From the NCBI RefSeq assembly GCF_001247745.1, contig NZ_LAIR01000002.1, positions 1,984,001 through 2,048,000 on the forward strand: a DNA stretch of 64,000 nt. Direction: 5' to 3'. Under the pieces are notes generated by a model. That model saw nothing but the letters and a program-made list of their open reading frames with translations, made no database searches and was not told the origin of the DNA. A program made the translations under genes and the position numbers. The stretch comes from Luteipulveratus halotolerans. Its GTDB lineage: Bacteria; Actinomycetota; Actinomycetes; Actinomycetales; Dermatophilaceae. Positions 8,509 through 16,691 of the stretch are shown here, in pieces; the first letter of the stretch is position 1; every line of letters begins with the position of its first letter.

Positions 8509-9959
8509 TGGCTGCCCGTCAGCCCAGCGAGGCCGCCACGAGCGCGTCGGTCGCCACCCGCCCCAAGGTCGACCGCGACCACGACCCGCGCAACCCGCTC
8601 ACGCGACTCGCGGCGTTCCTCGACGAGGGGTCGGTCGAGCTCATCACCCAGCAGGACGCGAGCGGCATGCTCGCCGCAACCGGCACGGTCGACGGCACCC
8701 CCGTGGTCGTCTTCGTCTCGGACGCGATGATCCAGGGCGGCGCGATGGGCGTCAACGGCTGCCAGGTCATCCTCCGCGCCTACGAACGTGCCCTCGCCGA
8801 CCGCGTCCCGGTCGTCGGCCTGTGGCACTCCGGCGGCGCTCGACTCGCCGAGGGCGTCGTGTCGCTGCACGCGGTCGGTGAGGTGTTCGCGATCATGACG
8901 CGGGCCTCGGGCAAGATCCCGCAGATCTCGGTGGTGATCGGTCCCGCGGCCGGCGGTGCGGCGTACGGTCCGGCCCTCACGGACATCGTCGTGCTCGGGC
9001 CTGACGGACGCATCTTCGTGACCGGGCCCGACGTCGTCCGCTCGGTCACCGGCGAGAACGTCGACGCCCTGCGCCTGGGCGGCCCCGAACCGCACGGGCG
9101 CCGCTCCGGCGTCGTCCACGTCGTCACCGAGACCACCGACGAGGCGTACGAGCGCGGTCGTCAGCTGGCGTCGCTCCTGTCCGACCAGGGTTCGCTCGAC
9201 GTCGGGGCGGTCAGCGACCGCGACCTCGCCGAGACGTTCCCCGAGTCGCCGAAGCGTGCGTACGACGTGCATCCGCTCGTCGAGAACGTCCTGGACGACC
9301 TCGAGGGATCCGTCGAGCTGCACCCGCGCTGGGCGCCCAACATCGTCACGACGCTGGGCCGGTTCGGGGGCAGGACCGTCGGCGTCATCGCCAACAACCC
9401 GATGCGCCTGGGCGGGTGTCTCGACTCGCCGTCGGCCGAGAAGGCCGCCCGGTTCGTGCGGATGTGCGATGCGTTCGGAGTGCCCCTGATCGTGCTCGTC
9501 GACGTGCCCGGATACCTCCCGGGTGTGGGCCAGGAGTGGGACGGCGTCGTACGCCGCGGCGCCAAGCTGCTGCACGCGTTCGCCGAGGCGACCGTGCCCC
9601 GCGTCACGCTGATCACGCGCAAGACCTACGGCGGCGCCTACATCGCGATGAACTCCCGCTCGCTCGGCGCGACCAAGGTGTTCGCGTGGCCGACGGCCGA
9701 GATCGCGGTCATGGGCCACGTCGCGGCGGTGCGCATCCTGCACCGTCGCAGGCTCGCCGAGGTCGACGACGCCGATCGCACCCAGGTCGAGAACGAGCTG
9801 GCCGATGAGCACGCACGCCTGGCCGGCGGCCTCCCCCGCGCCGTCGAGATCGGCGTGATCGACGAGGTCGTCGAGCCGACGGTCACCCGCACCGCCATCG
9901 CACGCGCGATCGCCGACGCGCCCGACGGCCGGGGCGACCACGGCAACATCCCGCTCTGA
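8508..9959 (+). CDS. accD: Acyl-CoA carboxylase beta subunit (carboxyltransferase)
   Basis: This 483-residue protein is a carboxyltransferase of the acetyl/propionyl-CoA carboxylase beta family, which transfers CO2 from carboxybiotin to the acyl-CoA and so supplies malonyl-CoA for the genes just upstream. Visible blocks are GLWHSGGARLAEGV, GPAAGGAAYGPALTD and MRLGGCLDSPSAEKAARFVRMC, then LVDVPGYLPGVGQEWDGVVRRGAKLL and TRKTYGGAYIAMNS. The ATG overlaps the fabF stop. No biotin-carrying alpha subunit is in the window, so the partner is encoded elsewhere. Acetyl- versus propionyl-CoA preference cannot be read; context favours acetyl-CoA. Confidence 0.92.
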   Translation: MAARQPSEAATSASVATRPKVDRDHDPRNPLTRLAAFLDEGSVELITQQDASGMLAATGTVDGTPVVVFVSDAMIQGGAMGVNGCQVILRAYERALADRVPVVGLWHSGGARLAEGVVSLHAVGEVFAIMTRASGKIPQISVVIGPAAGGAAYGPALTDIVVLGPDGRIFVTGPDVVRSVTGENVDALRLGGPEPHGRRSGVVHVVTETTDEAYERGRQLASLLSDQGSLDVGAVSDRDLAETFPESPKRAYDVHPLVENVLDDLEGSVELHPRWAPNIVTTLGRFGGRTVGVIANNPMRLGGCLDSPSAEKAARFVRMCDAFGVPLIVLVDVPGYLPGVGQEWDGVVRRGAKLLHAFAEATVPRVTLITRKTYGGAYIAMNSRSLGATKVFAWPTAEIAVMGHVAAVRILHRRRLAEVDDADRTQVENELADEHARLAGGLPRAVEIGVIDEVVEPTVTRTAIARAIADAPDGRGDHGNIPL

Positions 9960-9977
9960 CCGATCCTGCCGGGCAGC

Positions 9978-10019
9978 ACGAAGCCGCCGCCTCCTCGTCC
10001 GAGGAGACGGCGGCTTCGT
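9978..10019. terminator. Bidirectional hairpin terminator after the FAS-II operon
   Basis: A 20-bp stem (9978-9997 with 10000-10019, one mismatch) lies between convergent accD and the DUF3145 gene; the 2-nt nominal loop will open to a larger one. Confidence 0.8.
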
Positions 10020-10039
10020 CGCAGGTGGGTGGCGGCGCG

Positions 10040-10555
10040 TCAGGACACGCGGTGCAGCCAGCGCACGGTGGCGCCCTCGCCGGCGTACCGGAACGGGTCG
10101 AGCTCCTGGTCCCACGCCGTGCCGAGCAGCTCGGCCATCTCGGTGCGGAACGCCTCGGGGTCGCCCTTGCTCACCGCGAGCGCGGAGCGCAGCCGGTCCT
10201 CGTTGACGACGGCGTCGCCCGCCGCGGAGGTCCAGGTGTGGTGGATGCCGAGGTCGGGGGTGTGCGACCACCGTGACCCGTCGCAGCCAGGGCTCGGCTC
10301 CTCGGTCACTTCGTAGCGCAGGTGCTCCCATCCGCGCAGCGCCGTGGCGATCCGAGCACCCAGTCCGGGCTCACCGGCCCACGACAGCTCGCCGCGGACC
10401 ATGCCGGGCGCGATCGGCTGCTTGGTCCACTCGATGCGTACGGGGGCCTCGAGCAGGGACTCCAGAGCCCAGGTGATGTGAGGGCACAGCGCGGTCGACG
10501 TGGAGTGAATGAACACCACGCCTCGCGTGCTGGCACGCGGCATCGAGACAGACAT
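10040..10555 (-). CDS. DUF3145 family protein
   Basis: This 171-residue actinobacterial protein has unknown function. Recognisable stretches are RGVVFIHSTSTALCPHITWALESLL, which opens the conserved domain, and WSHTPDLGIHHTWTSAAGDAVVNEDRLR. DUF3145 genes are typically found beside the fabD-fabF cluster in this phylum, as here, which hints at a link with lipid metabolism (inference). The ATG at 10555 has AGGAGGA 4-5 nt upstream; the frame stays open 48 codons further upstream but that part looks non-coding. No signal peptide or membrane segment is seen. Confidence 0.85.
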   Translation of the reverse strand: MSVSMPRASTRGVVFIHSTSTALCPHITWALESLLEAPVRIEWTKQPIAPGMVRGELSWAGEPGLGARIATALRGWEHLRYEVTEEPSPGCDGSRWSHTPDLGIHHTWTSAAGDAVVNEDRLRSALAVSKGDPEAFRTEMAELLGTAWDQELDPFRYAGEGATVRWLHRVS

Positions 10556-10750
10556 CCGGTCCTCCTCAGGCTGCGAGGGACGTCTTCCCCAACGACCTCG
10601 CGACGGAGTCCAGAACTGTCGACGATCTGCGGTTCTCGGCGGCCATTCTGCCTCAACCGCCCCGTCAGCACCATCCCCCACTCCGCACTTTCGCCCCATC
10701 GGTCACATCCGACCCCGTGTCGGTACCCGGCTCGAGGCCCGCGCGGCGGC

Positions 10751-10756
10751 TAGCGT
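10751..10756 (+). promoter_or_regulatory. -10 hexamer TAGCGT for the amidohydrolase operon
   Basis: TAGCGT is followed by a ~29-nt interval containing AAGGAG (10775-10780) before the GTG at 10786. This is a leadered counterpart of the leaderless promoters elsewhere in the window. Confidence 0.35.
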
Positions 10757-10785
10757 GAGGGACTCCTGCGCCCCAAGGAGCCACG

Positions 10786-12387
10786 GTGTCCCGAGTCCTG
10801 CTGCGCCATCGGCGCATCCTCACCGGCGATCCAGCCCGACCGGTGGTCACCGGGCTGCTCCTGGACGGGGAGGTCGTCGTGGCGGCCGGCGATGCGCAGA
10901 GCCTCGCCGCCGATGCCGCGTCCACCGTCGACCTGCCCGGGACCGTGGTCATGCCGGGGATGTACGACGCCCACATCCACACCGCCAACCTCGCCCGCGA
11001 CCTCGTGTCGGTCGACCTGCGCGGCGCTCGGTCGCTCGACGAGGCGCTCGACCTGCTGCGTACGCATGTCGCCGACCTGCCTCAGGACGCCTGGGTCTTC
11101 GGCGGCCGGTGGGACAGCAACCGCTGGCAGGGCCCGGCCCGCCCCGACCGCCATGCCCTCGACCGGGTGGCGCCCGGCCGCAAGATCGCTCTGCCCAGCA
11201 TCGACGGGCACTCCATCTGGGCCAGCAGCGCCGCTCTCGCGGCGGTCGGCTACACCCGCGACACCCCGGACCCTGCAGGCGGGCAGATCGTGCGTGACGA
11301 GCGCGGCGAGCCCACCGGCGTCACGCGTGAGTCGGCCAACCAGCCCTTCCGCGAGATCATGAACGACCCGAGCACCGACGACCTCGACCCACTGCTGCGC
11401 GCCGCCCAGCAGGAGCTCCTCTCGGTCGGTCTCACGAGCGTCCACGACATCGACGGCGAGGACTGCCGGGCGGCGTACCTGCGTCTGAAGGCTGCAGGTG
11501 ACCTGATGATGCGCGTGCACAAGGCGATCCCGGTGCAGGCCCTCGAGCAGGCCGTTCACGAAGGCCGCCGTACGGGTGACGGCGACGACTGGTTCGCGAC
11601 CGGCCCGGTCAAGCTCTTCGGCGACGGCGCGCTCGGCTCGCACACGGCGTACCTCAGCGAGGCGTACGCGGACAGCCCGGCCGACCGCGGCATCAGCGTC
11701 ACCCCGCCCGACGAGCTGCTGCGCCTGACCCGCCTGGCGACGAGTGCCGGCATCGCGGTCGCGACCCACGCGATCGGCGACGCAGCCGCCGTCGACGTCC
11801 TCGACGCGTACGAGCGCGTGCTCGCCGAAGGCCCGCTCCCGTCGATGCCCGACGGGACTGCACTGCGGCTGCGCGTCGAGCACGCCCAGCACCTGCGCCC
11901 CGCTGACGTCGATCGGATGGCACGGCTGGGCGTCGTCGCGTCTCTCCAGCCGACGCACTGCACCAGTGACATCGACCTCGCCGACCGCCTGCTTGCGGGG
12001 CACGAGCTGGCCTCCTACGCGTGGGCTGGGCTCCTGCGTGCGGGAGCGCCCGTGGCGTTCGGGTCGGACGCGCCCGTCGAGGAGCCCAACCCCTTCCACG
12101 GTCTGTACGCCGCGATCACCCGCCAGCGCCCCGACGGCTCGCCGGACGGCGGCTGGCAGCCCGAGCAGCGGTTGAGCCTGCAGCAGGCGCTCGACGCCTA
12201 CACCGTCGGTGCTGCGTACGCCGCAGGCCAGGACCAGCGCAAGGGGCGTCTGCTGCCCGGGCGGCTGGCCGACCTGATCTGTGTCGACCGTGACCCGTTC
12301 GAGGTCACGCCGACCGAGCTGCGTGACACCCGTGTCCTGGCCACCTACGTCGGCGGCACGTGCCGCTGGGAAGCACCGCTCACCTGA
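10786..12387 (+). CDS. Amidohydrolase family 3 (YtcJ-like) metal-dependent hydrolase
   Basis: This 533-residue metal-dependent hydrolase has the amidohydrolase_3 pattern. The HxH metal motif is GMYDAHIHTAN, then IDGHSIWAS, VKLFGDGALGSHTAYL, ATHAIGDAAA, RVEHAQHLRPAD and FGSDAPVEEPNPFHG. A GTG start has AAGGAG 5 nt upstream. Family members include N-substituted formamide deformylases and other C-N hydrolases, so the substrate is not predictable from sequence. It is followed after 30 nt by genes of an amino-acid ABC importer, which suggests hydrolysis of an amide or amino-acid derivative linked to uptake (inference). Confidence 0.85.
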   Translation: MSRVLLRHRRILTGDPARPVVTGLLLDGEVVVAAGDAQSLAADAASTVDLPGTVVMPGMYDAHIHTANLARDLVSVDLRGARSLDEALDLLRTHVADLPQDAWVFGGRWDSNRWQGPARPDRHALDRVAPGRKIALPSIDGHSIWASSAALAAVGYTRDTPDPAGGQIVRDERGEPTGVTRESANQPFREIMNDPSTDDLDPLLRAAQQELLSVGLTSVHDIDGEDCRAAYLRLKAAGDLMMRVHKAIPVQALEQAVHEGRRTGDGDDWFATGPVKLFGDGALGSHTAYLSEAYADSPADRGISVTPPDELLRLTRLATSAGIAVATHAIGDAAAVDVLDAYERVLAEGPLPSMPDGTALRLRVEHAQHLRPADVDRMARLGVVASLQPTHCTSDIDLADRLLAGHELASYAWAGLLRAGAPVAFGSDAPVEEPNPFHGLYAAITRQRPDGSPDGGWQPEQRLSLQQALDAYTVGAAYAAGQDQRKGRLLPGRLADLICVDRDPFEVTPTELRDTRVLATYVGGTCRWEAPLT

Positions 12388-12417
12388 CCTGACCACCGCC
12401 CGCAGGAGGGAACGCCC

Positions 12418-13371
12418 ATGGCCCGTCGTCGTGCACGTCCGATCGGGCTGGCGCTCGCCCTCACGGCGCTCCTGGGGTGCGCCTCGTGCGGTGCCCGGCC
12501 GCTGAGCGAGCTGCACGCCAGCGAGACCGGTCAGAAGGGCCCGGACCAGGCGCCGGCGTCCGACAAGGCTGCCTCCGTCATCAACGCGATCCAGCCCGAC
12601 CCGGCACTCACCGCGGCCGTGCCGTCACGGATCCGCGCACAAGGGCTGCGGATGTCGACGTCCGAGGGCTACCCGCCGATGGAGATGTTCGCGGCCGACG
12701 GCAAGACCATCGTCTGACTCGACCCGTCGCTGGCGCGTGCCATCGCCCGGCGGCTCGGCGTACACATCGAGGTCCGCAACGAGGACTTCAACGCCCAGAT
12801 CCCCGGCCTCATCACCAGCCGCTTCGACGTCGTGATGACCTCGATGACCGACAACGCCGAGCGCCAGCAGAAGGTCACGTTCGTCGACTACGTGAGCGCC
12901 GGCGCGGCGTACCTGGTCAAGAAGGGCAACCCGGCCGGGATCCGGACGCCGGCGGACGTCTGCGGCAAGACCGTCTCGGTCGTCGACAACGGCTCGTCGC
13001 TGGAGCTCGCCACCACCTACGACAAGCAGTGCAAGACGGCCGGCAAGCCCAAGGTCACCATCCTGAAGTTCCCGGGCGATCAGGACGCACTGCTGGCCAT
13101 GACCTCCGGACGCGCGCAGGCCAACATCACCGACTACGTCGTCGCCGCCTATCGCGCCGGCGACCCCAAGACCGATTCGGAGGCTGTGCCGATCGCCTGC
13201 ACCGAAAGCCCGTGGGGCATCGCGATGAACCCGCAGGAGAAACAGCTGATCGACGCCGTCCGCACGGCGCTGCAGTCGCTGATCGCGAGTGGCGACTACC
13301 GCAAGATCCTCGCGGCATGGGACCTCGACAAGCTCGCCGTGAAGTCCGCGGTCGTCAACGGCGGCACGTGA
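12418..13371 (+). pseudogene. Amino-acid ABC transporter substrate-binding lipoprotein, interrupted by an in-frame TGA
   Basis: This family-3 solute-binding protein would be 317 codons long. It starts at an ATG with GGAGGGAA upstream and has a lipoprotein signal (LALALTALLGCASCGA). The frame is stopped by TGA at 12715-12717 after 99 residues and then continues in the same frame with LDPSLARAIARRLGV, TSRFDVVMTSMTDNAERQ and ESPWGIAMNPQEKQLIDAV to 13371. Homologues usually have Gly at this point (GxDxDLA), so a single GGA-to-TGA change explains it. The permease and ATPase downstream are intact. It may be a recent null mutation or a sequencing error; re-initiation at 12832 would give a non-exported fragment. 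Confidence 0.85.
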
Positions 13372-13384
13372 CGGAAGGGATGAG

Positions 13385-14329
13385 ATGACTACTCGCACAG
13401 AGCCTTTCGTCGACGAGCACGGTACGCCGACGCCGGTCGCCCGCACGATCCACTGGGGTCGGATCACGGCGGGCGCGATCGCACTGCTGGTGGTCGGCTG
13501 GCTGGCCTGGCTGATCATCCGCAACCCCCACCTGGAGTGGGGCAAGGTCTGGGACTACCTGTTCGACGGCAAGACCCTCTCGGGCGTCTGGGTGACCATC
13601 CAGATCTCGATCCTGGCCACGGTGCTCGGCCTCGCGCTCGGAGTGCTGCTCGCGATCATGCGGCTGTCGCACAACGCGGTGCTGCGGTCGATCTCGTGGT
13701 TCTACATCTGGTTCTTCCGGGGCACTCCCCTGCTGGTCCAGCTGATCTTCTGGTACAACCTGGCGTTCCTGTTCCCGCACCTGATCCTGAAGATCCCCTT
13801 CACCGAGATCGGCGTCTTCTGGGACACCAACAAGGTCATGACCGGGTTCACCGCGGCGATGCTCGGACTCGGCCTCAACCTCGCGGCGTACTTCGCCGAG
13901 ACGGTGCGCGCCGGCATCCAGGCCGTCGACGAGGGCCAGACCGAGGCGGCGTACGCGCTCGGGATGACGCCCGGCCGACGGATGCGCCACATCGTGCTCC
14001 CCCAGGCGCTGCGCATCATCATCCCGCCGACCGGCAACGAGTTCATCTCCATGCTCAAGACGACGTCGTTGGTCTACGTCGTCGCAGGCAACGACCTGAT
14101 GACCAACGCCAGCCAGATCTACAAGACCAACAACCTGATCATGGAGCTGCTGATCGTGGCCAGCGCCTGGTACATGCTCATGACGGCGATCGCGACCTGG
14201 CTGCAGACGCGCCTGGAGAAGCGCTACGGGCGTGACGCCGTACGCCTGGTGCGCGGCGGCGGGCTCACCGGAAGGGTGCGTGGCCGTACGACGGTCGGGC
14301 GGCCCGCGAGCGAAGGAGCCGGGGCATGA
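13385..14329 (+). CDS. Amino-acid ABC transporter permease
   Basis: This 314-residue HisM/GlnP-type inner-membrane permease has several transmembrane segments, including GAIALLVVGWLAWLII, IQISILATVLGLALGVLLAIM and ISWFYIWFFRGTPLLVQLIFW. The EAA loop (TEAAYALGMTPGRRMRHIVLPQAL) contacts the ATPase. The start has GAAGGGATGAG just upstream, 13 nt after the binding-protein stop. It overlaps the ATPase gene by 4 nt (ATGA). With one permease gene only, the transporter would be a homodimer. Confidence 0.9.
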   Translation: MTTRTEPFVDEHGTPTPVARTIHWGRITAGAIALLVVGWLAWLIIRNPHLEWGKVWDYLFDGKTLSGVWVTIQISILATVLGLALGVLLAIMRLSHNAVLRSISWFYIWFFRGTPLLVQLIFWYNLAFLFPHLILKIPFTEIGVFWDTNKVMTGFTAAMLGLGLNLAAYFAETVRAGIQAVDEGQTEAAYALGMTPGRRMRHIVLPQALRIIIPPTGNEFISMLKTTSLVYVVAGNDLMTNASQIYKTNNLIMELLIVASAWYMLMTAIATWLQTRLEKRYGRDAVRLVRGGGLTGRVRGRTTVGRPASEGAGA

Positions 14330-15123
14330 GCAGCGTTGCCACGTCTACGGATCCGAGCGTTGAGGGCCCCGTCGTGCACGCACGTGAGGTGCACATGTCG
14401 TATGGAGACGTGGAGGTCCTTCACGGCGTCGACCTCGACGTGCACGCTGGTGAGGTCAGCTGCATCATCGGGCCGTCGGGCTCGGGCAAGTCGACGTTCC
14501 TGCGGTGCATCAACGGGCTCGAGCCCGTGCACGGCGGCAGCCTGCGTGTGCTCGGCGAGGAAGTCGGCTGGGACCTGTCCGGCGGTCGCGCAAAAGCGTG
14601 GCACCCCAAGCGTTTTGCGCAGTTCCGGGCGGGCATCGGGATGGTGTTCCAGCGGTTCAACCTGTTCGCGCACATGGACGCGCTCGACAACGTCGCCTGC
14701 GCCCCGATCCGCGTCAAAGGCATGGATGCCAAGGCTGCTCGCGCGATGGCCGCCGACCAGCTCGCCCGCGTGGGGCTGTCCGAGCACGCGCACAAGCGTC
14801 CGCATCAGCTGTCCGGCGGTCAGCAGCAGCGCGTCGCGATCGCCCGAGCGCTGGCGATGGAGCCGGCGCTGATGCTGTTCGACGAACCGACCTCGGCCCT
14901 GGACCCCGAGCTCGTCGACGAGGTGCTCGAGGTGATGAAAGCGCTCGCCCGCGACGGCATGACGATGGTCGTGGTCACGCACGAGATCAGCTTCGCGCGC
15001 GAGGTCGGTGACACGCTGTCGTTCTTCGACGAGGGCGTGGTGGTCGAGCACGGCGATGCGCGTACGACGATCGCCTCGCCCCAGCACGCCCGCACCCAGG
15101 CGTTCCTGTCGAGCGTGAAGTAG
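14326..15123 (+). CDS. Amino-acid ABC transporter ATPase
   Basis: This 265-residue ATPase of polar amino acid importers has Walker A GPSGSGKST, the signature LSGGQQQRVAIARAL, Walker B LMLFDEPTSALDPE and the switch His in VVTHEISFA. It overlaps the permease start/stop by ATGA. The stop codon lies inside the left copy of a tRNA-derived direct repeat (15116-15148), so the very 3' end may have been rebuilt by an integration or recombination event. Confidence 0.92.
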   Translation: MSSVATSTDPSVEGPVVHAREVHMSYGDVEVLHGVDLDVHAGEVSCIIGPSGSGKSTFLRCINGLEPVHGGSLRVLGEEVGWDLSGGRAKAWHPKRFAQFRAGIGMVFQRFNLFAHMDALDNVACAPIRVKGMDAKAARAMAADQLARVGLSEHAHKRPHQLSGGQQQRVAIARALAMEPALMLFDEPTSALDPELVDEVLEVMKALARDGMTMVVVTHEISFAREVGDTLSFFDEGVVVEHGDARTTIASPQHARTQAFLSSVK

Positions 15124-15148
15124 GGCGGGTGGGCTTGAACCCACGACC
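15116..15148 (+). repeat. Left copy of a 33-bp direct repeat derived from the tRNA-Met 3' end
   Basis: It matches 15655-15688 except for one missing G. It contains the acceptor 3' strand and T-arm of tRNA-Met and overlaps the stop codon of the upstream ATPase gene. This resembles an attachment-site duplication or a decayed second tRNA copy. Confidence 0.75.
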
Positions 15149-15654
15149 TGGATGAGTTGGACGGATTCGCGACAGGACCAGGAGCGGGTGCGCGCCACCT
15201 CGAGAGAGGTGGGGCGCTGTCGCCGTACCCGATCACTCGTCAGGCACGAACCCACGGCGATACCGGCGCTTGCGACCCAGCCGGCGGCGTACCGCCCAGG
15301 GGTCACGGTCCGCACGCCCGAGGTCACGGAACTTGTGCGGCTTGCACAGCTGGCACCCGGACCAGCGGCGATGGGGCGAGTGCGCCATCGTGATCATCTC
15401 CCGGATCTCACTCCCGCCCGGGTGGGCAGGACCTGATCCGCACGGCTGCGGTGTGCACGGCCACCGGAACGGCGACGATCGTGCGGTCCATCATGTCCCC
15501 TTGCCGTCTGGTCCACGACCTGATGGCGGCAGCGTACGCCCGGGGACAGACATGGGTATGTGAGTCGGCCAGCACGGACGTCAGGTGTCGTCGCAGCGAG
15601 CGTTGCGGCAGCGTTCGGACAGCCATCACGAGGTCGACGAGGCGCTTCGTGCAC
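15149..15654. other. 506-bp interval between the tRNA-derived repeats
   Basis: No integrase, transposase or other recognisable mobile gene is present. Only one short gene-like frame (15233-15388, minus) stands out. The rest (15389-15654) shows no coding signal I can support. Confidence 0.5.
15233..15388 (-). CDS. Small basic CxxC protein (51 aa)
   Basis: This short frame has an ATG at 15388 and a GGGAG element ~9 nt upstream. The product begins MAHSPHRRWSGCQLCKPHKF and continues with an Arg/Lys-rich segment (DPWAVRRRLGRKRRYRRG) to a TGA at 15233. The C-x2-C-K-P-H pair could bind zinc, and the charge suggests nucleic-acid binding, but the function is unknown. It lies inside the interval between the two tRNA-derived repeats. 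It could also be a chance frame; the ribosome binding site and motif are the only support. Confidence 0.45.
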   Translation of the reverse strand: MAHSPHRRWSGCQLCKPHKFRDLGRADRDPWAVRRRLGRKRRYRRGFVPDE

Positions 15655-15688
15655 TGAAGTAGGGCGGGTGGGGCTTGAACCCACGACC
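15655..15688 (+). repeat. Right copy of the tRNA-derived direct repeat
   Basis: It covers the 3' end of the intact tRNA-Met gene plus 5 flanking bases (TGAAG) that are also shared with the left copy. Confidence 0.75.
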
Positions 15689-15733
15689 GACGGATTATGA
15701 GTCCGCTGCTCTGACCGGCTGAGCTACCGCCCC
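15660..15733 (-). tRNA. tRNA-Met (anticodon CAT), elongator type
   Basis: The cloverleaf is complete. The acceptor stem pairs 15733-15727 with 15667-15661 (first pair G:U) and the discriminator is A at 15660. The anticodon stem GCGGA/TCCGT closes the loop CTCATAA, and the T-arm is GTGGG-TTCAAGC-CCCAC. CCA is not encoded. The loop and overall resemblance fit elongator Met; an Ile-CAT tRNA shares the anticodon and cannot be fully excluded. Confidence 0.93.
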
Positions 15734-15849
15734 TCGGCGCACCACGGCCCAGGGGCCGGTGCACCGTGCGAGGGTATCCGGCGCGTAGATTTGTGCATCA
15801 GTACGGTCACAGCGCGCCAACCCGTACACGCAGTCCGCATGCCGGACTA

Positions 15850-15855
15850 TAGGGT
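15850..15855 (+). promoter_or_regulatory. -10 hexamer TAGGGT for the glutamate-type importer operon
   Basis: TAGGGT (within TATAGGGT) ends 7 nt before the ATG at 15863, with no ribosome binding site, so a leaderless start is likely. Confidence 0.45.
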
Positions 15856-15862
15856 CCTTCCC

Positions 15863-16666
15863 ATGACTGACCCCTCTGCTGCCGTGCCCGCGGACGAGGA
15901 TGCCGGTTCCCGCGCCCAGGTTGCGCCCGGCGAACCCCTCGTGGTGCTGTCCGGCGTCAACAAGCACTTCGGCGACCTGCACGTCCTGAAGGACATCGAC
16001 CTCACCGTGCACCGCGGCGAGGTCGTGATCGTGATCGGCCCGTCCGGCTCCGGCAAGTCCACGCTGTGCCGCACCATCAACCGCCTCGAGACGTACGAGT
16101 CGGGCTCGATCTCGATCGACGGCAAGCCGCTCCCTGAGGAGGGGGCCGAGCTCGCCAAGCTGCGCGCCGACGTCGGCATGGTGTTCCAGTCGTTCAACCT
16201 GTTCGCGCACAAGACGATCCTCGAGAACGTCACGCTCGGCCCGATCAAGGTCCGCAAGCAGTCCAAGGCCGAGGCCGAGAAGCGCGCCATGGAGCTGCTG
16301 GCCCGCGTCGGCGTCGACCACCAGGCCTCGAAGTACCCCGCTCAGCTGTCCGGTGGTCAGCAGCAGCGCGTCGCGATCGCGCGATCCCTCGCCATGGACC
16401 CCAAGGTGATGCTCTTCGACGAGCCGACCTCGGCCCTCGACCCGGAGATGATCACCGAGGTCCTGGACGTCATGACCTCCCTCGCCAAGGAGGGCATGAC
16501 CATGGTCGTCGTCACGCACGAGATGGGCTTCGCCAACAAGGCGGCCGACCGAGTCGTGTTCATGGCGGACGGCGCGATCCTCGAGCAGGGCACGCCGCAG
16601 GAGTTCTTCAACCACCCCAAGACGGATCGCGCCAAGGACTTCCTCGGCAAGATCCTCACGCACTGA
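15863..16666 (+). CDS. gluA: Glutamate-type amino-acid ABC transporter ATPase
   Basis: This 267-residue ATPase opens a four-gene operon ordered ATPase, binding protein, permease, permease, the same order as Corynebacterium gluABCD. Motifs are Walker A GPSGSGKST, signature LSGGQQQRVAIARSL, Walker B VMLFDEPTSALDPEM and VVTHEMGFANKAA. The ATG at 15863 is chosen over an in-frame ATG at 15791 because the extra 24 residues lack family similarity and a -10-like box lies 7 nt before 15863. Glutamate specificity is inferred from operon order. Confidence 0.88.
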   Translation: MTDPSAAVPADEDAGSRAQVAPGEPLVVLSGVNKHFGDLHVLKDIDLTVHRGEVVIVIGPSGSGKSTLCRTINRLETYESGSISIDGKPLPEEGAELAKLRADVGMVFQSFNLFAHKTILENVTLGPIKVRKQSKAEAEKRAMELLARVGVDHQASKYPAQLSGGQQQRVAIARSLAMDPKVMLFDEPTSALDPEMITEVLDVMTSLAKEGMTMVVVTHEMGFANKAADRVVFMADGAILEQGTPQEFFNHPKTDRAKDFLGKILTH

Positions 16667-16691
16667 GCTCGACCCAACCAGGAGGAAAGAC

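Noticed and set aside
8157..10331. 724-codon minus-strand frame over fabF and accD
   Set aside because: Shadow of two conserved genes; it only enters real coding frame by chance near its start.
12715..12717. TGA read as selenocysteine in the binding protein
   Set aside because: Solute-binding proteins of this family have no selenocysteine forms, the site is normally Gly, and no SECIS-like hairpin stands out just after it.
15116..15148. A second complete tRNA gene
   Set aside because: Only the T-arm and 3' acceptor part are present; anticodon and D arms cannot be formed.
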